DNA from: Lachnospiraceae bacterium
GTDB taxonomy: Bacteria > Bacillota > Clostridia > Lachnospirales > Lachnospiraceae
Direction: 5' to 3'
Length of the DNA: 51,488 bases
NCBI GenBank assembly: GCA_011959105.1
Contig: BLLU01000126.1
Location: 1-51,488, forward strand
How positions within the stretch are numbered: position 1 is the first letter of the stretch; the number at the start of each line of letters is the position of its first letter. Shown here piece by piece: positions 46,659 through 51,488 of the stretch. The notes under the pieces are model-generated. The model was not told the origin of the DNA, did not search any database, and worked only from the letters and a program-made list of their open reading frames with translations. Made by a program: the position numbers and the translations under genes.

Positions 46659-48560
46659 ATGAATATCGAAGTACAGTGCTGCGGCATGGCAATCCTATTA
46701 ATGATATGGTATTTTTCATTGAGACAGAAACCTCTGGGACTTGAATCGGAAAAACTGTTTCTGATAACTTTGGCCGTAAACTCATTCTGCCTTGTCATGG
46801 ACATTCTGTCCATCGCCGCCATTATACACCGGGAAGTGATTCCGGAACTGCTGTTGGCCCTGATCTGTAAGACTTATATTGTGTCTCTGGTGTGGGTTGG
46901 ATATTTTGGGCTGATCTACTCCAGCACGGATTTTAAAGGAACCAGAGCGCAGCGCAGAAGGAAGAACCGGGCGTATACCTTTATCGTGATAGCGGGAACC
47001 CTGCTGATCTATCTTCTGCCCATTCATTATTATCTGGAGGGGAACATCGTTTATACATATGGGCCCAGTTGTATGGCCACCTATCTGTTCGCGCTCCTCT
47101 TCGTACTGGTCACATTGTACAAGGCCGGGATCAGGGGAAGGGATATGAATCCCAAGAGAAGGAGGGCTATTACCATCTGGATGCTTATCTGGATCATGGC
47201 AGCAGTGACGCAGTTTTTCAATGCCAATCTGCTGCTGGTGGGATTTGCCTCCGTGCTGGGCATGGTCATCCTTTTTTTTGAACTGGAGAACCCGGAGGCC
47301 AATCTGGACAGGGAGACCGGTGCATACAATGCCCATGCTCTGGGGGAATACACGAAACAGCTTTACGAGAAAGAGGAAAAATTCTGTGCTCTGTTAGTGG
47401 CATGCGGCAGCAGGGCCGTGGGAGACGAAGAAAGCCCCCGGCAGACCGATAAGGCGCTTCTGGATATTGTACTCCATGCGGACCAGATTAAGGATGTCAA
47501 AGTATTCAAAACGCTGGAGCGGGAATTGGTATTTCTCACTTCCAGCCAGGAACGCATGTGGGAGACATACCGAAACGTAAAGGATTATATAGACAGCTGC
47601 TGGCGGCAGAAGGTATCCCCCTGTTTTGTGGTGCTGCCAAATTCTTTGGCTCTGGGCAGTGTGGAAGAACTTTTTCAGATGCTGCGGCTTTTCAGGGTGG
47701 ATAAGAGAAAAAACCAGACAGACAACAGTATTGTATTGGATGAAAACAGGATCCACAAATACAAAGAAAGGGAAAAGACGGAGGCAATGATTCGTTCCGC
47801 CATCGAGGAGGATCGGATCGAGGTGTATTTCCAGCCCATTTATTCCACCCGGCAGCACAGATTTGTGTCTGCCGAGGCTCTGACCCGCATTCGCAGGCAG
47901 GACGGTACCATTGTGACCCCGGGGGCTTTTGTGCCCATAGCGGAGAAAAACGGCCTGATCTCCCGCATCGGTGAAAATGTGTTTGACCAGGTATGTGCCT
48001 TTATCCAGAAAAACCGATTGTGGCAGCAGGGTATTGGATATGTGGAAGTAAATCTCTCCGTAAGACAGTGCGAGGATCCGAAACTGGCGGAGACATATAT
48101 CCGCATTATGGAAAGATATGGTCTGGACCCCTCCTGCGTCATTCTGGAGATTACGGAGTCCGCTTCCATACGGCTTCGGGATATTCTGCTTGAGAATATG
48201 CGGGTGCTTATGGACTATGGGGTTAAGTTTGCGCTGGATGATTTCGGAAACGGGGAAAGCAACCTGAATTATATTGTGGATATGCCCGTGTCCATTGTGA
48301 AATTTGACAGGGATATGACGCAGGCATATTTCTCCAGCTATAAAGCGAAATTTGTCATGGAAGCTGCCATGCATATGATCCATGATATGAAGCTGGAAGT
48401 GGTGTCCGAGGGAGTGGAGACAGAAGAGCAGGCCCAGGCCATTGAAGCATTGGGGATAGAGTATATACAGGGGTACTATTTTTCCAGGCCGCTGCCCGGG
48501 GCGGAATTTCTGAAGTTTGTGGCAGGAAGCGGTCAGCAGGCGATATATGACGGAAAGTAA
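46659..48560 (+). CDS. Membrane EAL-domain c-di-GMP phosphodiesterase with degenerate GGDEF region
   Basis: A 633-residue protein with about seven membrane segments (residues 1-215), then a GGDEF-like region and a C-terminal EAL domain (about 375-615). The middle has the entry pattern DRETGAYNAHALGEY but no GGDEF motif, so it should not make c-di-GMP. The EAL domain keeps the residues of active enzymes: AEALTRI, VNLSVRQ, LEITES, ALDDFGNGESN, VKFDRDM, SEGVETEEQ and QGYYFSRPLPG. It is predicted to degrade c-di-GMP under a membrane signal. It is transcribed alone, divergently from the GntR operon. Confidence 0.92.
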   Translation: MNIEVQCCGMAILLMIWYFSLRQKPLGLESEKLFLITLAVNSFCLVMDILSIAAIIHREVIPELLLALICKTYIVSLVWVGYFGLIYSSTDFKGTRAQRRRKNRAYTFIVIAGTLLIYLLPIHYYLEGNIVYTYGPSCMATYLFALLFVLVTLYKAGIRGRDMNPKRRRAITIWMLIWIMAAVTQFFNANLLLVGFASVLGMVILFFELENPEANLDRETGAYNAHALGEYTKQLYEKEEKFCALLVACGSRAVGDEESPRQTDKALLDIVLHADQIKDVKVFKTLERELVFLTSSQERMWETYRNVKDYIDSCWRQKVSPCFVVLPNSLALGSVEELFQMLRLFRVDKRKNQTDNSIVLDENRIHKYKEREKTEAMIRSAIEEDRIEVYFQPIYSTRQHRFVSAEALTRIRRQDGTIVTPGAFVPIAEKNGLISRIGENVFDQVCAFIQKNRLWQQGIGYVEVNLSVRQCEDPKLAETYIRIMERYGLDPSCVILEITESASIRLRDILLENMRVLMDYGVKFALDDFGNGESNLNYIVDMPVSIVKFDRDMTQAYFSSYKAKFVMEAAMHMIHDMKLEVVSEGVETEEQAQAIEALGIEYIQGYYFSRPLPGAEFLKFVAGSGQQAIYDGK

Positions 48561-48593
48561 CCATATTAACAATATAGGGGGATTGATTACTGC

Positions 48594-49115
48594 ATGGAGC
48601 GGACGGATCTTATATATTTCAGTGCGGAAAATCAGAAGGAGTATTTGGCGCTTGCCGCCGAATATCTTCCGGGCAGTGAGAAGGAAAAGATGGAGCGGTG
48701 GTCAGGGCGTTATCCCAGGGCATTTGTGGCGCTGGCGATAGAGGCAGAACTGGCGGGGGTGGCGTTTGGATGGCCCAGAGAGTTGGATGCACCGGGAGAT
48801 TCCTCCTTTACTTTGGACGGAATTGCGGTGAGAGAACCGTATCAGAGGAAAGGATACGGAAGACTTCTGCTTCGAGCCTTTGAATCCGCCGCAGGAGAAT
48901 ACGGTTATCCGGCGGTATCCGTGGGTTCCGCCGGAGGTTATGTGGAAAAATTTTATCTGGATAATGGCTATATTCCCAGAGAATACAAGATTTGGACAGA
49001 CTGTGGGATAAAAGTGGCATATACCTTCTCTGATCTGGAGGATTACCGCAATTATCGGAGGCCGGATGGAGAGGGATTTGTGGTGTTGGAAAAATGGTTG
49101 TATATCCGGTCTTAG
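48594..49115 (+). CDS. GNAT-family acetyltransferase
   Basis: A 173-residue protein with the GNAT acetyl-CoA-binding motif A: LDGIAVREPYQRKGYGRLLL (Q-R-K-G-Y-G). The rest of the fold is visible as VSVGSAGGYVEKFYLDNGYI. The substrate cannot be told. It is 33 bases downstream of the EAL gene and about 75 bases upstream of the peroxiredoxin gene on the same strand, so a shared transcript is possible. The ATG at 48594 follows a weak GGGGGATTG. Confidence 0.87.
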   Translation: MERTDLIYFSAENQKEYLALAAEYLPGSEKEKMERWSGRYPRAFVALAIEAELAGVAFGWPRELDAPGDSSFTLDGIAVREPYQRKGYGRLLLRAFESAAGEYGYPAVSVGSAGGYVEKFYLDNGYIPREYKIWTDCGIKVAYTFSDLEDYRNYRRPDGEGFVVLEKWLYIRS

Positions 49116-49188
49116 AAGGGAATGCTATTTTTGTAGAATTACTTGGCCGGGAGACCGCACCCAATATATAAAAACAGGAGGTATTCAT

Positions 49189-49647
49189 ATGTTAGAAGTA
49201 GGAACAAAAGCTCCGGCATTCTCATTGCCGGACCAGAACGGAAAGGTTCACAATCTGGAGGATTACCGCGGCAGGAAGATTATTCTGTATTTCTATCCCA
49301 AGGACAATACGCCCGGCTGTACCAGTCAGGCCTGCAGTTTCGGGGAACTGTATCCGCAATTTCAGGAAAAAGGCGCAGTGGTGCTGGGAGTCAGCAAGGA
49401 CAGCGTGGCGTCCCACAAGAAATTTGAAGAGAAATACGCCCTTCCGTTCACGCTGTTGTCCGATCCGGAATTGTCCTGCATCCAGGCTTACGATGTATGG
49501 AAGGAAAAGAAAAATTACGGGAAAGTGAGTATGGGCGTGGTGCGCACCACTTACCTCATCGACGAGGAGGGTATTATCGTCAAAGCCTTCGGCAATGTGA
49601 AAGCCGCCGAGAATCCGGCCCGGATGCTGGAGGAACTGAAAAAGTGA
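49189..49647 (+). CDS. bcp: Bcp-type peroxiredoxin (thiol peroxidase)
   Basis: A 152-residue peroxiredoxin of the AhpC/TSA superfamily, which reduces hydrogen peroxide and organic peroxides through the peroxidatic Cys44 in the motif DNTPGCTSQACSF and the resolving Cys49. The start MLEVGTKAPAFSLPDQNG and the later PFTLLSDPE and RTTYLIDEEG are typical. The frame is open upstream, but ATG at 49189 has ACAGGAGGT. Its stop overlaps the start of yaaA by four bases (GTGA), so the two are coupled. Confidence 0.95.
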   Translation: MLEVGTKAPAFSLPDQNGKVHNLEDYRGRKIILYFYPKDNTPGCTSQACSFGELYPQFQEKGAVVLGVSKDSVASHKKFEEKYALPFTLLSDPELSCIQAYDVWKEKKNYGKVSMGVVRTTYLIDEEGIIVKAFGNVKAAENPARMLEELKK

Positions 49648-50411
49648 GAATCATCATCTCTCCGGCCAAGAAAATGAATGTGGATACGGATTCCTTTGCC
49701 GTCAGCGGCATGCCGGAATTTCTGGAAGATACGAGAGTTCTGATGAGAGAGATACAGGCTCTGACTCTGGCCGACGCCAGGGCGTTGTGGAAATGTAACG
49801 ACGCCCTGGCGGAGTTGAATTTCCGGCGTTTTCGGGATATGGATCTGGAACGGCGGCTGACCCCGGCGGTGATGGCTTACGAAGGTCTGCAGTACCGACA
49901 CATAGCCCCTGTGGTACTTACCCGGGACGCGCTGTCTTACATAGCGGAACATCTGTTTATCCTGTCAGGTTTCTATGGCCTGCTGCGGCCCTTTGACGGC
50001 GTGACCCCTTACCGTCTGGAGATGCAGGCCGGGCTTGCCGTGGGAGAGTGCAGGGACCTGTATGAATTCTGGGGAGACCGGCTGTACAAAAGCATTGTCA
50101 GGGAGGACACAGCTATCCTGAATCTGGCCTCCAGGGAATATTCCAGGTGTATTGAAAAATACATCACCCCAAAGGATCGGTGGATCACTGTGGAGTTCGG
50201 TGAAATACAGGAGGGTAAGATCCGGCAGAAAGGTACTCTGGCCAAGATGGCCAGAGGTGAAATGGTGCGTTTTCTGGCGGAGAACGGTATTCGTGACTTG
50301 GAGGGCGTTAAAAAGTTTCGTGGGTTGGAATTTGCCTATAGTGCGGAATTGTCCACGGAGAAGAAATATGTCTTTTTGAAAAACCCCGCCCAATGTCTTC
50401 AGATGCCATAG
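49644..50411 (+). CDS. yaaA: Peroxide stress protein YaaA (UPF0246)
   Basis: A 255-residue protein of the YaaA family, which in E. coli lowers intracellular iron damage under hydrogen peroxide stress. The starts VRIIISPAKKMN, ALWKCNDALAELN, then AVMAYEGLQY, FILSGFYGLLRPFDGVTPYRLEM and KGTLAKMARGEMVRF are family signatures. The start is GTG at 49644, overlapping the bcp stop. The pairing with a peroxiredoxin fits a shared peroxide-stress role. The 3' end overlaps the convergent FRG gene by 13 bases. Confidence 0.94.
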   Translation: MRIIISPAKKMNVDTDSFAVSGMPEFLEDTRVLMREIQALTLADARALWKCNDALAELNFRRFRDMDLERRLTPAVMAYEGLQYRHIAPVVLTRDALSYIAEHLFILSGFYGLLRPFDGVTPYRLEMQAGLAVGECRDLYEFWGDRLYKSIVREDTAILNLASREYSRCIEKYITPKDRWITVEFGEIQEGKIRQKGTLAKMARGEMVRFLAENGIRDLEGVKKFRGLEFAYSAELSTEKKYVFLKNPAQCLQMP

Positions 50412-51148
50412 GAGTCCCGCAGGTCGATGGAGATATGGTCCAGATCAGGATATACAACACCCTCGGTGATGCCGAATACCCGCAGGCTGTCTATAAAGTA
50501 CTTCTTTCTGTCGCTGGGTATGATAATTTTATACAGCATATTTTCGTCACAGATATCCTCCAGACGCTGCAGGGAATTATGCACAGTAAAATTAGAGTGC
50601 TGAGAATACATACGCAAATTATTTTCCGTGGAACTACAGGCCAGAATCCGATCTACCAATTCCATGTTGTGATGGTTGTGCTTAAAGGCGGGCAGAAGCA
50701 TCTCCTGGGTGGTGTCTGCGTCAATGGGATAGATGCATCGGCCGAATCCTTCCCTTTCGTTGAGCAGATCGGGGGCCAGCACCCACACCCCGGCGTCGGT
50801 GTCCGGGGTTTCCCGGTAGGTCTCCGTGGCAAAAAAGGCGGCAATCAGGGGCGACTCACTCCAGTCCAGCATTCTGGTGGGCAGTCCGTAGTGCTGCATC
50901 AGGGACACCCAGGCGGCATAGTTGTGTTTTGCCGGCGGATTGTCCAGAATCTGCCTGGCCCGGATATAGAAATCGTTGGTAATATACCTTTCCACTTCCA
51001 GCCTTTTTCCGCTGCGCTGAATGGAAGGAATCAGGGTCAGAGAAGCATTCTCCTCACCCCGGTACCAGAGCCGGGAGCCATGCCTTTTATATAGGCCGTT
51101 CATAAATTGCAGAAGTTCGTCGATGGTGCGGATTTCCTGTATAATCAT
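50399..51148 (-). CDS. FRG-domain protein
   Basis: A 249-residue protein with an FRG domain, named after its Phe/Tyr-Arg-Gly motif. Visible are LWYRGEENASLTLIPSI (Tyr-Arg-Gly at 29-31) and MQHYGLPTRMLDWSESPLIAAFFA, the most conserved part of the domain. FRG proteins are common in phages and mobile elements, and some are ADP-ribosyltransferase-related or part of defence units; the function here is unknown. It is a single gene converging on yaaA with a 13-base overlap. A TATAAT-like -10 (plus 51232-51237) lies upstream. Confidence 0.88.
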   Translation of the reverse strand: MIIQEIRTIDELLQFMNGLYKRHGSRLWYRGEENASLTLIPSIQRSGKRLEVERYITNDFYIRARQILDNPPAKHNYAAWVSLMQHYGLPTRMLDWSESPLIAAFFATETYRETPDTDAGVWVLAPDLLNEREGFGRCIYPIDADTTQEMLLPAFKHNHHNMELVDRILACSSTENNLRMYSQHSNFTVHNSLQRLEDICDENMLYKIIIPSDRKKYFIDSLRVFGITEGVVYPDLDHISIDLRDSYGI

Positions 51149-51488
51149 ATTCTGTTGCCTCCAAGTTGGGAGTTACACATATTTCCCGGATGCTGTCCCG
51201 ATATATGCCTTTTTGGGGGACGCGTATGTTTATTATATCGGTATATCTGAAAAAAGTCATGTAAAACTTTACTTTTTTAAGTATTTATCTGTTTCAGCCA
51301 CGGCAGCAGGGTTCCCACAGATGATTTCTCCGAATCCATTTAATATAAAGAATACCCTAATAAATTTACAGCCGTAAACCGATATACAACTTAGAAGCAT
51401 ACATTCTGTCAAATGGAATTGGCAGCAGAGAAGGAAAGGAGCTTCCTGTATAATTCAAATATAGGGAATTCCAAGAAAGAAGGTTGAG
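51149..51488. other. Gene-free stretch at the right end of the window
   Basis: About 340 AT-rich bases with no supported gene. It contains the presumed FRG promoter (TATAAT on the minus strand at about 51232-51237 with a weak -35). An open frame at 51021-51377 on the plus strand is opposite the FRG gene and not convincing. A GAAAGGAG at about 51434 could be a ribosome-binding site of a gene starting beyond the window. Confidence 0.5.

Noticed and set aside
47394..48572. 392-residue open frame on the minus strand opposite the EAL gene
   Set aside because: It is an antisense shadow of a gene with fully conserved EAL motifs, with no recognisable domain of its own.

Overview
The window comes from a Gram-positive member of the Clostridia, most likely a Lachnospiraceae species. 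It carries the chromosomal replication origin and the classical gene order around it. To the left of the origin, on the minus strand, are rpmH-rnpA-yidD-yidC-jag-mnmE-mnmG-rsmG and parA-parB. To the right, on the plus strand, are dnaA-dnaN-S4 protein-recF-gyrB-gyrA. The family placement rests on this order, on DUF3881 and DUF4446 proteins beside parB, on an HD-GYP protein next to serS, and on perfect Firmicute-type DnaA boxes (TTATCCACA) and parS sites. The genus cannot be fixed from the sequence alone.

Layout. 0-4 kb: a 5'-truncated carA, complete carB, a gene-free stretch and a tRNA-Arg(CCU). 4-9.7 kb (minus): DUF3881, serS, HD-GYP phosphodiesterase, DUF4446, parB, parA. 9.7-10.5 kb: an AT-rich gene-free stretch ending in two perfect parS palindromes. 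10.5-11.9 kb: a DegS/DegU-like two-component pair. 12-19 kb (minus): tRNA/rRNA modification, membrane insertion and RNase P genes. 19.1-21.2 kb: bipartite oriC surrounding dnaA. 21.2-28.6 kb: dnaN to gyrA. 28.8-32.2 kb: CPA2-type antiporter, a nuclease-like unknown, then a cobalamin riboswitch with terminator controlling a DUF4430 protein and probably an ECF S component. 32.2-36.8 kb (minus): mutS2, OmpR-type regulator, sensor kinase. 36.9-40.7 kb: an HtrA-like protein without a recognisable triad, YhaM-type exonuclease, RlmD-type methyltransferase. 40.8-44.5 kb: a decayed accessory patch with a WHH-type nuclease gene, a broken AlbA-domain regulator, and a broken STAND/TPR protein. 44.5-46.5 kb: GntR-ABC operon with a promoter-overlapping operator. 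46.6-51.2 kb: EAL protein, GNAT, peroxiredoxin plus YaaA, and an FRG-domain protein.

The most interesting new signal is a repeated 5' leader. Upstream of gyrA and of the ECF gene lie nearly identical leaders of about 65 nt, each with two hairpins ending directly in a GGGG(T)ATAAA ribosome-binding site. The paired arms differ by compensatory changes, and gyrB carries a shorter version with a different but still paired stem. This looks like a mobile or convergently kept structured RNA at translation starts. Other notable points are the HtrA-like protein that appears to have lost its catalytic residues, a probable CTG start for the ECF gene, a charged insertion in GyrB, a nuclease gene whose ribosome-binding site lies inside a stem, and a pair of identical-form TTGAAC-N3-GTTCAA palindromes in front of that gene.
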